Origin: Harmothoe impar
Taxonomy: Eukaryota; Annelida; Polychaeta; Phyllodocida; Polynoidae
Direction: 5' to 3'
Assembly: GCA_947462335.1 (NCBI GenBank)
Contig: OX381704.1
Location: 40,862,942 to 40,926,941 of the forward strand
DNA: 64,000 nt
Part shown: positions 36,203-46,935 of the stretch, in pieces
Position numbering within the stretch: the first letter of the stretch is position 1
How the letters are laid out: each line of letters starts with the position of its first letter
Program-made: the position numbers and the translations under genes
Notes under the pieces: generated by a model
What the model saw: the letters and a program-made list of their open reading frames with translations, nothing else
Told to the model about the DNA's origin: nothing
Database searches by the model: none

Positions 36203-39200
36203 ATGGCAGAAAAACAGCCAAACCCGTCCTCTGCTACTAAAAGATCGGCGGAAAACACAGACAGCACCGGAGTATTCCTGAAACCGAACAGTACGCCCAA
36301 GAAAGCCAAACCGCTACCCCAACAACCCACCGGTATTTTAAACACCGGAACCGTTGATATAAGACGTCTCAAACAACACAAAAGGAGCCATACTGAAAGT
36401 GGAACACTGAAAGCAGCTGTAGCGGCTGTTTCAACGGAACTGCCAGTACATGACATGATCTATAAAAGCCGGCGCCGGTTGACGCTGATTGACATGTCAG
36501 GGATGATAACCGGCTACTGTCATATGTTCCCCATGCCATTTCAAGTCGGGGACATGCTCTCGATATTCGACTTCAAGGTAGAACTAGGACGTTTCACCAT
36601 ACATCAGGGTACCACAGTCGGCCGGTGAGTATTATTGTCAGTGAACTATTTATCAATCATGTTTAAACAAAAAAAGTAAAACAAACAACAGTATACAGTA
36701 TTAGCGTATGTGATGTACATCAGACTATAGCTGTGTGTTTAAATATATCTGCTTTCCGTATGAAATATGATATAGCTATTGCATAACATTATACACGGCA
36801 TACTCTGTCACATATCCTGATGATTTTATTTTTGACACTTCCACTGTCTTCCATGCGTAGGGGTAGTAGGAAAGTGAGCAGACAAATTTTTTTTTCCAAT
36901 TTTAATTTAAAAAAAGCCACATCCAAAACGAGGCTGTCCTTCATTCGGCCATTTTGATGCATACAGTACACACCGGCAGCCGCTGAATTTCCTCTGTGCA
37001 TTTTCGCTGAAAGTTTTGGGAACTTCATTCCGACAGCTACACAAAAGTGAAAATAATATAGTACAGTATCACGTGCAACTACTGAACACTGTTTCAGCCA
37101 ACTTATATCTTCTTCTGTGCATTTTCAAACGAACAGAGAAAATGACCTACGAAACACCGTCCTCCATTCATTACCTATTCGACTATTGGATTCCCATGGA
37201 AGCCATGAGTAACTACCCGGTAGACTTGCTCATATGGGAGCACAAAACTCAAAAAGGACCTAACATGACTTTTGAAGTTATTTTAGCTGCAACTACTAAT
37301 GCAGGCAGAGCTAGCATTATGCTGAGAAGGAAAGTTGTCATAAAGAAAGCAGATTGGTTCAACAACATTGCTAAATGTGAACAAGTCAGAGAATTGTATG
37401 TCCGGTTGAAAGATCACCACTACAGGCAAAATCAATATATGACAAGCAAAGGAGAACATGTCAGCTTTGCTCCTTGTGAAATAATGAAGCAGTACAGCTC
37501 CCCTCCTTTGGACGATCCTATGTTCACTGTTCCCTTAAAGATATATCCTTTTGGACACGTAGGAAACAAGAAGATTCAGCTTGTTCTTCTAGAGAGTGAA
37601 ATAGATTTCAACTTCCCTCTAGAACGTAACATAGACATGGTGTTGACCATAGACACAGAAATTTGTAAAGGGGGTCTCATCATGCGAAAACGAATCGCAT
37701 TGAATCATGAGAAATGGAGGAAACAGTTGCTCACTTCAAGACAACTGCAACGTATGCATGACAGGTTAGAGATCCACAGCATGGAGGACAGTGAAATGTA
37801 CAAGACATACCATATGCTACATGACTTCTGACTAACATTGCTTCCTGATGGAACAAGTTGTTTCCTTGATTCCTCAGCTCTCATGAGTAAACACGACAGA
37901 CTTTCCTTCTTTTTTTTCAGTGGAGCCAACATTGAAATAGATGAACTGTCAAGGAAAACGGCTGAAATCATGCTACAAGCTCCCCTTCAACCTTACTTGC
38001 CTATCAACTCGGTGCTACAGAACGACAAGCTCCTCAAGACTAAGGTCAGCTTCTACGGAGAAGTAACCAAGGTAAGACAACAACTAAATTTATCTTCAAC
38101 TAAATGTTATTGTACTATTGTATAGCAGAAAAAAGCAGTTTGATCCATGCTTAAGCTCACCTTATAATAGCTGTAATATAGTATCTCTTGACACAATGTC
38201 ATTCCAAAACACATCATGTAAGCAGTTTACATTTCAAATCAAATCATGTTGTTTTATCTGAACTCCTATATATGCTATACCTACAGTCAAATCCGTATAG
38301 AGGAACACCCATGCAGTACAGCCTATCTCGGTGTTACAAACACTTCATATTGTACTTAGAATGCAAAATGTATAAAACATGACTCCCTCCAATACACCCA
38401 CCCCAGCTGTCTGCCAAGTTTTTCATTTTCCCAATAGTCATCATATCAGACAGAGTTCACTGTATTTCATACATTCCAAAACTACTTTAAATTTTTACAG
38501 ACATTTTGTTCTATTTTAACACAGGTCATCAAAATGAAAATTGTTGCCTCGAACACATACGGTTCTAAAGATGGTCATTCCCTACGAACAGGTAAGACAT
38601 CATAAAATGTGATATATCACACATTACTGATTGCAGTATGTCATATAACTATATGAGAAAACATGAAAAAACAATAGTGAATGTCCTACCATAACACATA
38701 ACGTATTTGAAGATATCACAAATTTACATCTTCTTTTTCATGCTACAAGTTGAATTTTCAAAAATAATCTAAATGTATGTCTCTTTTTTTTTAATATTTA
38801 ACAGAAATTGACGTAGAAGACGTGACAAGAAACACAAAGATCCAAGTCAGCCTAATGGATCATACTGCTCTGCACAACGTCTGTGTAGGCTGTGTGGTAT
38901 ACATACACGACTCGCCCGTATACAAGAATGCAGCGATTGGAAACAAGTTCGTTTGTGTATTCAACCCAGACAACATAGTAGTGAGTATTTCTGGCCTAGG
39001 CCTATATCTAAAAAAATCATCCTAATCTAACAGAAAATATATTTCTAAATTTTCATGGCTCAGTTGGCCACAAATTCTATCAACCAAGCACAACATATTT
39101 TGGTCTCTCTTCCCAGTGGACACACATGCACTGAACAATTTGTTGAGCGATGAGGTAGGGTCGTCGCACATGCACCCCCCCCCCTCAGTACGCCACTTGT

Positions 39201-42200
39201 TGTCTTGTGACAGTAGGCGTACTGAAGGCCTAAACACAGACCCCTAAAGAGTTGTGCTGATGTGAGATTCAGCCGTAGTTTGTGCTCAGAATTAGCCAAA
39301 GTTTGTAGTATAAATGTAATGGGGGTATATGCCTAAATTCGACATGGCGACATGGCCATTTGTTAAAATCCACATCCAACAGGGAGCTTAGTGACAGGAG
39401 GGAAAATTTTAGTGAAATGACATAGGGTGTTTCTATAATTGACATGGGACATGGCAGGTTGTTATCGGCGACATGTAACATGGCAATTTTAAGTGACATC
39501 ACACGGCCATTTCTTAAATTCAACATGCGAGATGGAACCCTCCCATCTACACCCCGAATGTAGGCCTACTATTACTTGCTGTAGCCTAGGCTATTGATAA
39601 AAAGGGGGTCGGTACTACAGACAGTGATATACGGCAATTTTATCAATGTAGGCCTGCTAGCTGTACCGGTAGCCTAGGCTATTAACCAACAAAAAAGAAG
39701 GCTGTGATAAAAGGCAATTTTTATCAATGTAGGCCTACTAACTGTAGCCTAAGCTATTGAACCAACAATGAAGGGGGTTGTGATATATGGGAATTTTATC
39801 AATGTAGGCCTACTAGCTGTACCGGTAGCCTACACTATTAAACCAATAAAAAAGAGGGCTGTCATATAGGGAAATTTCTATCAAATCAATGTAGGCCTAC
39901 TAGCTGTAGCGTAGGCCAATGAACCAACAGAAATGGGAGCAGTGATACTACAGGGCAATTTTATCAAAGTAGGCCTACCAAGTGTTGTATGCATACAGTT
40001 TATATACCCAAATGTCGAAATGGAATTTTTGAAAAAAATACTTAACAATGAACAAAATTTCAATTCTCCTTTTTGTCTATATGAAAGGTAGATATATGTG
40101 TTAGCAGTGTTATTTCCAAATTTTATTTTTATTCTGATTTTGGCCTTTCCAGGTATGATAGTACACATATAGTGCAATGTAGTGCTATAACCTGTGACCC
40201 CTCCCTTAATTTTACTACATAGAAAATTGTGATGCTATAGTGGTGTAACGATATATTAATTATAGGCTCATTGAGGCGTGTAACAGCCGCCCAGCCGCTG
40301 CACTGCCTGCCCTGGCCGCTCGCCCCCCCCCCCCCCCCCCCCCACTTCGCCTGCTATACTGACGGCTGTACTGCCTGCCCTGGTCTATCCCCACCCCCCC
40401 CCTCCCCCCTGCGGACCCTTCTCCTGCCACTTATGAATGTAAAAAAATGTCCCTGTAATCTCCATAGACACTGTAACTGAAAGTGGTGTTGCACTGTGCT
40501 GCACCTTCCTCAACCGTAGCAACCTCGTAGTGATATTTCAATTCAAAATTTGGAAAAACTTGCGTATAACCCGCACCCTGACTTTGCCCCAATCCTATAA
40601 CCCGCACTGGCGATCTGACTCGCGTACTACCCGCCGCCTATACCTGAGGTTTTACAGTATCACAAAATAAATTCACCAAAATAATCATTTAAAAAAAAAA
40701 AAATTTACAAATAAAAATAAAAATATATTTTTGTTTAAATAGAAAGAGATGATATGAAACCAAACAAAATACAACACATCCATGACAAAGCCCTGTTTCA
40801 TTCCACCTTGCCAACCATTTCAACTAAAAAAAACCATCACCTGACTGAGACTAGAACTTGTCATCTTCAGATCTCCATCCAGAAAAGGGACTGATTCTGT
40901 GCTGCATGGTGACTTAACCACTCAGCCACAGAGCCAGACCTGAAATAGGTAGACCATACTTCAGTGTGATGGTTGAACTCCACTCAGTCTGATCTGACAG
41001 AAGTAGGCACTACACAACTTCCTTGAATGGACAAACTCAACTTCATCTTCCAAAAAAATTAGAAAGCCACCAATTTCAACACATAAATACATGTAGTTTT
41101 GGAGATATAGAAAATAAAATAATCTAGATATTGCACAACCATGTACCACATGCCAAGTCACATGGGAAGGCCAATTGGCCTATCAGCTTTCAGTTCAAAC
41201 CAAAAGTTGGACAACTCAACTTCACAAATAATATTTTTCTTGCATTGAAGGAAGCGCTTCAAGTAGCGCTTCCTATAGCTTCAAGGAAATACTAACCTAC
41301 CTACCAGACACTGTATCATGTCCTAAATGTCATTCTGGACTTCAATCAAACCGAAATATAATGAGAAATATGATCTTATGCTACAAAACACCACTGATCG
41401 ACCGAGCGGTAATCGGTCGATAATGGGGGTATTTGCGGACTACCGCTCGCTAAAACTACACTTTCGCATCATTCTAGCGCTGAATTGGCATCAAAATTGC
41501 AAAAAGCAGTTACTACAGTACTATGTGAACGCTTTTCAACTGTAAATGGATAAAAACAATTTTCGCGATCTTCGCATGAAATTGCACATATCGACTCAGG
41601 GCACCCAAAAGTTTTGAAATTTTTTTTTTTTTTTCTTTTTTTTTTTTCCAATTTATGGCACTTCAGAACACAGCATACAACGGAATTCATACTCCCTGTC
41701 GGCCAGAGTTGTACTGGTCACAACAGTACGCGCATCGGAATCCACACTGAATGTAAACTGTACCTCAGAAATCACTGCAAATATCATGTTGGAATTGAAT
41801 TTCCCTGGGAATATGATGACATATATTACAGATATCCCACCTGCATCTTAATAGACCACATATTCCATTGGATTGATGGTATTTACTTAGATATGATACA
41901 ATATGTATCATTGTTTACACAGGTGATGAGAGCTGCCAACTAATATAGCTTAATTTGTAAAAATTTAACTAAAACTCAGATTTCTCAAAATTTTCAAAAG
42001 CTAGAGAAGTGTGGCTGACGTATATGTATTTCCATATAGTGCATCATCCTCGGTTAATATTTTAAAGATTTTTAGGGGGTATGAGGCCCTAATTCAGAAT
42101 TCTAAAAGTTGAATACACAGGCACAGGGTGCCAGCGTTGCTCTACTTCTATCCTTCAGTATAGGGAGGGAAAGCACATGGCTGTTTTGTTTGCAGCAACT

Positions 42201-43174
42201 CGCGGTTGCGCTATTGCCGCCCTCTACGTGCAGTCAGCCATTGCTGACAGTAAAAATTATGTTAAACCCCGGATAACCCTAGCCGCTACACTTGCTGAAG
42301 TGTTGTTTGGCCAAAAGAACGTCCCATGTACAAAAAGGCTTCAGGTTGCAGATTGCCAAAAAACAAACAAAACACAACATTTTTTTGGTCATTGTCACAT
42401 TTTCCATAAACCTTTCCTTCAGAAAAAAAAAGTGCCATGGATACAATGTTGATGATATTATTTTTAATTCTAATATGTTCTTGGCCATACTGCATTCAAA
42501 TGCACCGTTCCAACTTTAAAATTTCCAGTTTCATATAGGAGCAAAACCCACAATGTCTGACTGCTTCTATCAATACAATTCTCTTGAAATCATATACAGA
42601 AATCAGTAGCATCATTTCACCCAAAAATATTATGCTGCAAACAAAAATAACAAAACTATATCTTTTTTTTCAGTTGATCCAACCACAGCCTCTGAAGGAA
42701 GATGTCCAAATTCTGGGGATTGAAGACTCTTCTCACCCCAACTACTTCAAAATTGTCATCGACAACAGTGAGAAGACTCGGACACGAGAAGTCCTGAAGG
42801 AAACATTTCTTGCTTCCCTAGACACTGACCTTCAAGCAATGGATGCAAACGGATTGCGACAGAAATGTCCTATGATAGCGCGTACCTATTTCAAAGGAGA
42901 GGAAATTATCCAGATGGTGATACACCACTTCACGGAACCAACATCACAGCATAAGCTTCGAATAGACTTTACTACGATGTTTGCAGAAAGAGAAAAGATA
43001 GAAGCTGAAGAAGCTTCTATCATGCGGGAACTGGAAAAGGAATTCTCTGAAGAAGACCACATTGCAACACCATCCAGTGCTAGTACTCAGCCAAAAGTTC
43101 ACACCATAGACAGTACATTGAACAGCAACAAAGAGGAACATGTACCAGATGAAAACAACAACAAAACCGAATAG
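36203..43174 (+). CDS. RPA-like OB-fold protein, five exons
   Basis: Exons 36203-36624, 37921-38071, 38525-38591, 38805-38980 and 42674-43174 have GT-AG boundaries and agree in phase at all four junctions. They sum to 1317 nt (438 aa). Residues 1-75 are a basic Ser/Pro/Lys-rich tail. The first OB-like region (~80-155) reads LTLIDMSGMITGY...FQVGDMLSIFDFKVELGRF...GTTVGR. The second (~185-280) reads LLKTKVSFYGEVTKVIKMKI...TKIQVSLMDHTALHNVCVGCVVYIHDS...FVCVFNPDNIV. A C-terminal region (~281-400) and an acidic Glu/Asn-rich tail follow. The pattern fits paired single-strand-binding OB folds of RPA70 type; several Helitrons encode RPA-like proteins (family knowledge). Location and orientation suggest it belongs to the Helitron-like locus, but a separate host gene is possible. 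Intron 1 holds another ORF; intron 4 is ~3.7 kb of repeats. Confidence 0.75.
37142..37831 (+). CDS. Nested 229-aa protein with duplicated PC4-like domain
   Basis: This intact frame lies wholly within intron 1 of the RPA-like gene, on the same strand. It is open from 37016, and I take the ATG at 37142 because it directly precedes the conserved-looking part. Residues 28-94 and 146-213 are an internal repeat: VILAATTN...SIMLRRKVVIKKADWF...VRELYVRL against MVLTIDTE...LIMRKRIALNHEKWR...LQRMHDRL. Strands, then K/R-(V/I)-x-(I/L), then a Trp (W72, W192) and a helix recall the PC4/Sub1 single-strand DNA-binding fold with its KGISL..EQW motif. That identity is tentative. No acceptor in phase with exon 1 of the host gene was found except a poor one (37048), so it is probably a separate gene or an alternative last exon. 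Confidence 0.6.
   Translation: MTYETPSSIHYLFDYWIPMEAMSNYPVDLLIWEHKTQKGPNMTFEVILAATTNAGRASIMLRRKVVIKKADWFNNIAKCEQVRELYVRLKDHHYRQNQYMTSKGEHVSFAPCEIMKQYSSPPLDDPMFTVPLKIYPFGHVGNKKIQLVLLESEIDFNFPLERNIDMVLTIDTEICKGGLIMRKRIALNHEKWRKQLLTSRQLQRMHDRLEIHSMEDSEMYKTYHMLHDF
38981..39540. other. RPA-like intron 4, left part
   Basis: Intronic. At 39330-39530 the motif GACATGG(C)GACATG and relatives recur (related to 6.3 and 35.4 kb). A C run lies at 39174-39184. Confidence 0.4.
39555..39990. repeat. ~80-bp tandem repeat with ATGTAGGCCTAC core
   Basis: At least six units start near 39555, 39648, 39725, 39799, 39884 and 39964. Each carries (A)TGTAGGCCTACTA(G)CTGTA, then AGCC(T)A(G)GCTATT, AACCAACA, GGGGGCTGTGATA and AATTTTATCA. 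Units differ by small indels. The array lies in RPA-like intron 4. Confidence 0.85.
40540..40663. mobile_element. Right-end fragment of TACCGTAAAACCTC family
   Basis: It contains GGAAAAACTTGCGTATAACC, CGCACCCTGACTTTGCCCCA, ATCTGACTCGCGTACTA and the terminal ACCTGAGGTTTTACAGTA. The left part is not defined; C-rich homopolymers at 40321-40420 precede it. Confidence 0.65.
40690..40945 (-). mobile_element. tRNA-derived SINE candidate
   Basis: Read on the minus strand, GGCTCTGTGGCTGAGTGGTT at the head contains an A-box-like TGGCTGAGTGGTTAAG (plus 40913-40928). About 55 bp later comes a B-box-like AGTTCTAGTCTCAGTCA (plus 40842-40858). An A/T-rich tail follows. The head resembles tRNA-Ser/Leu, but no full cloverleaf can be drawn, so this is a SINE-like relic rather than a tRNA gene. 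Confidence 0.5.
40946..42673. other. RPA-like intron 4, right part
   Basis: No exon evidence apart from the branch into the last exon (pyrimidine tract TATCTTTTTTTTCAG ending at 42673). A small hairpin, AGGAAGCGCT...AGCGCTTCCT, lies at 41249-41274. The open frames here have no domain. Confidence 0.4.
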
Positions 43175-43705
43175 CATGTCCTGTGAACTACACATTGTTG
43201 TAATACGCTGTACACACAGGATTGATATAACAAGGACACATGTCACAATAGTCCTGCGCCTGCTTCCGCTGCGCTGCATAGGCGCCAGTGACCACCAATA
43301 TTACAACTGTCAATCATGCCGGTTTAGGCCCTTTCTACTAGGTGACACCTGTATTTCCCACTGCATTTTACGTAATGCAATCCACTACCTGTGGCTGGAC
43401 ACCAGAACTGTGCGTGAAATTTTGGCCAGCCCTGATCCCACCTGTCTCACAGAGCTAATTGGCCTACACCTGCGTGTACTATACTACACGCAGGTAGCCA
43501 GCGTATGACAGATGTGTGATGACATTCTCAGTACACTACATGTCAGACATCTTGTAACCCATGTTTGTCCCTCCGTTTTGAAAACAAAAACACAGTGTAA
43601 CATTTGTGAAAAAATGTTAAAACTGACATCTGCGTTCTACATGTATGTTTAACTATATGACACATGACATGGACATGATATAGAAATGAATAGAAGAAAT
43701 CTATA
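43175..43705. other. 3' flank of the RPA-like gene with an 11-bp hairpin
   Basis: No AATAAA is evident close to the stop. At 43468-43495 a perfect stem ACCTGCGTGTA / TACACGCAGGT encloses CTATAC. A GC-rich hairpin just after the last gene is where a rolling-circle element might end, but no CTRR-like terminus follows directly. Confidence 0.4.
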
Positions 43706-44512
43706 CATTAACATTTGACTGATAAAAGTGACAAAACAAGAGATCAAACTTTACACGTTTATGTGTTTTCATGTTACCGCATAATAACATAATAGAAGAC
43801 TTTGTATAGAAAATAACACTGGATGTATCACGATGGGTTCAGTTAGAATCAGGGATCCTTCAGAAATAACTTACTCCCTTGTGATACTGTGCATGTCATA
43901 TTATATATTGATTTCCCTCCATGTCATACAAGAATATATCTCAAACTTGTTGATCTCAGGTATGTAACGGGTTTATACAACACAGGTAGATAGTGAAACT
44001 GATATAATTTTCTTGTCTGATGATGTCACAAACCGTTATAGTCTCACCAAATTGTATTTTATTGTTATTTTTTATGTGAAAACTCCACTGTTTGGAGATC
44101 AAAAAAACGCCATTAACATTTGACTGATCAAACTGACAAAACAAAAGATGAAACTTTACACATGTATCTGTTTTCATGTTACCAGATGATAACACGATAG
44201 ACCACATTGTATAGAAGATAGCACTGTATGTACCACAATGGGTTCAGCTAGAATTAGGGATGCTTCAGAAATAACTTACTCCCTTGTGATATTGTGCATG
44301 TCATATGATAGATTGATTTGCTTCCATATCATACAACAATATATCTCAAACTTGTTGATCTCAGGTATGTAACAGTTTCCACAACACAGGTAGAAAGTGA
44401 AACTGATATAACTTTCTTGTCTGATGATGTGACAAATGGTTAGTGTCACCAAATTGTATTTTATTGTTATTTTTTATGTGAAAACTCCACTGTTTGGAGA
44501 ACAAAAAAACGC
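43706..44512. repeat. 405-bp tandem duplication (two copies)
   Basis: Copy 1 is 43706-44110 and copy 2 is 44111-44512. Both begin CATTAACATTTGACTGAT and end with ACTCCACTGTTTGGAGA followed by AAAAAACGC. They differ by scattered substitutions and small indels, so the duplication is not very recent. Each unit contains the palindrome TCCACTGTTTGGA. Confidence 0.9.
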
Positions 44513-45835
44513 TAGATGTTTTCTACTTTTTACAGATGATTGCTATATGATTGATTGATTCTATACAAATCATTTCAATGACATTGTTTTTTGATACTGT
44601 GATAATCACTGAAACATTTTTAACTACAATACAAGTGAAGAAAAAAAATGGTTTTCCAGATATTGATATTGTATGAACAGCTTCTATTTGTGTAATCACT
44701 TTTTGTACATGATTGAAAGCTAGTGCATACCACATTACAAGATGGTGCTTCAAAGTTTGCTTCTCTCAGAGGAAAATCAAAAAGAGATACTGTACTGTCG
44801 CGATATAGCGTCATGATGGTCTTCTGTTCAAACGGCCCTTTATAGTACTGACAGGCGCTTCTTCAACATACTATTTTAATGCTGAAGTAACCTTTCAGTA
44901 GCGCTGTAATACTCCCCCCCCGCTTATACGACACTGGTGCTGTATTAAACTGGCGCTTTGTCACGACAGTACAGTTGTCTGAAATTTAAATAATCTTTGA
45001 TGTTCAACTAAAATATAATAACTGTAAATAAAAAATAATTGTATGACATGTAATTTGTTAAGTAGGTTGAAAAATCAAAAGATAAACATATATGTATGAT
45101 GATCTAAAAAAAACAAGTTTTATATATCATATATTTCATGTTCAAGATCTCAGTACATGAAGAAATTTTTATTTTATTTTAAATCATATCAGATACTTCA
45201 AGCTAATGACATGTAACATATCTCACTTCTATTGAAGTATGTAAACTGTATGAAGCAATCTCAGATAATAGTATTACATTACGTACATGTAACAGAAGAA
45301 GACAAGTATACCATACTGGTCTGCAGTTAGAAGACAAAAAGTTCGTATTAAAGATATTTCATTGCAAGATTTATGCCTTGTGTTCTTCTATACAACATAT
45401 GAAACCATTTCATGCAAAAGCAATCGTATATTTAATACGCTATCTGCTCATTCGAAAAGTACACTATAGTACAGTATACAGCAGAAAAATATATGCAAGA
45501 TTCCAACCAACTTATTTGCGACAGTCAGTTTACAATATGTTATGTCACATAAAAAAAAACATCAAGTAGCATGCACCATGAAAAGAACTAATACAAACTC
45601 ATTGAATACAGTTGAGATACTGATATTTTATTATTCTGGCATTCTTTTGCCACACCAGCTAAATATTGTTTGAGATCACTTATGCTTCAGTATGCCAATT
45701 TTAACATTGTATGTTGCTTCACAAATAGCACCCAAAATATACATGACAAAAAAAACAATATTGCAAAAAACCCTGGGTCACTTGTGATGTATATCACACA
45801 GTCAATCTTTGACCTGGGTGCTGGATGCATTTTTA
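44513..45835. other. AT-rich gene-free spacer
   Basis: No coding or repeat structure is clear. Four clustered AGCGC/GGCGCT motifs near 44850-44960 (CAGGCGCTTC, AGTAGCGCTG, CTGGCGCTTT) fit a decayed element ending with TGTCGCGATA / TGTCACGACAGTACAG (~44795 and ~44962), i.e. a possible TIR pair. Confidence 0.4.
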
Positions 45836-45837
45836 AT

Positions 45838-46935
45838 TTATGGGGTGCCAACTGTCGATGAAAGAAAAATCAAATAGAATTGTTTTTTTTAGTATCAGAT
45901 TGATGCAACTACAATTCGTGATAGCACTTAAAGCATTATATGTGCATTAATATGAATGGTAGCCACCTTATGGGGTGCCAACTATTCATGAAAGAAAAAT
46001 CGATAAGAATTTGTTTTTTATTAGCATTAAATTGATGCAACTACAATTCAAGATTGCATTTCAAGCATCGGGGCATTCAATGAATGGTAGTCATCTTAAA
46101 TATATGGGGTGCCAACTGCCAAAAAAAGTATAGAATTAGTTTTTTTATTAGTATCAGATTAATACAACTACAATATGTGATTGCACTTAAAGCATTGTGG
46201 CATGCAATGACTGGTAGCCACCTTGAATGTATGGGGTGCCAACTGTTCATGAAAGAAAAAAAAGAAAGTATTTTTTTAAAGAATCAAATTAATGCAACTG
46301 CAATTCAAGATTGCATTTAAGCATTATGGCACTCAATGACTGGTGGCCATCTTTAACCTATGGGGTGCCAACTCTTCATGAAAAAAACAATTAAATTGGA
46401 TTTTTTTAACAGTATAAAATTAATGCAACTACATTCAGGGGCGTGGCAAGCAGTCTCAAAGTAGGGGGGACTGAGGGGTATTTTGACCCTTTTTGACCCC
46501 TTTTTACTTGACCTTTTTGGTTTGACCTTTTTTGGGGTTGGTCAAAAGGGGGGGGGGACATGTCCCCCCCCCCCCGTCTCCCCCGGTTGCCACGCCCCTG
46601 ACATTTCAAGATTGCATTTAAAGCATTGTGGCATTCAATGAGTGGTGGCCTTCCTAAACCTATGGGGTGCCAACTGTGTTTGAAAAAGGTATCAAATAGA
46701 AATGTTCTTATATAGATATCAAATTAATGCAACTACAATTCTTCATTGCACTGAAAGCATTGTGGCATTTAGTAAATGGTAGCCATCTTGAATGGGTTGA
46801 ATGAAGGAAAAATCAAATAGGATTTGTTTTTTTGATAGTATCAAATTAATGCAACTACAAGTCAAGATTGCATTTCAAGCATCGGGACATTCAATGAGTG
46901 ATAGCCATCTTGGATCTATGTGATGCCAACTGTTC
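45838..46935. repeat. ~130-bp satellite array
   Basis: Units start at TATGGGGTGCCAACTGTTCA or close variants near 45839, 45971, 46103, 46229, 46360, 46662 and 46917. Each continues GAAAGAAAAATCAAATAG, a T run, AGTATCAAATTAATGCAACT, ACAATTCAAGATTGCATTTA, AAGCATTGTGGCATTCAATG and GGTAGCCATCTT. One unit is interrupted by the 165-bp element at 46436-46600. Confidence 0.9.
46436..46600. mobile_element. 165-bp MITE nested in the satellite
   Basis: Termini are CAGGGGCGTGGCAA and TTGCCACGCCCCTG. ACATT is duplicated on each side (46431-46435 and 46601-46605), and the interrupted satellite unit reads through cleanly when the element is removed. The interior is rich in TTTTGACC and C runs. A 5-bp duplication points away from hAT and Tc1; the superfamily is undetermined. 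Confidence 0.85.

Noticed and set aside
40690..40945. A functional tRNA gene
   Set aside because: A- and B-box-like words are present but no complete acceptor and anticodon stems can be formed; SINE relic preferred.
41249..41274. Small AGGAAGCGCT hairpin as a regulatory element
   Set aside because: 10-bp arms with a short loop are frequent by chance in this repeat-rich intron; no context.
45838..46935. CRISPR-like array of regular repeats
   Set aside because: Units are ~130 bp of continuous satellite without unique spacers, in an intron-bearing animal genome.
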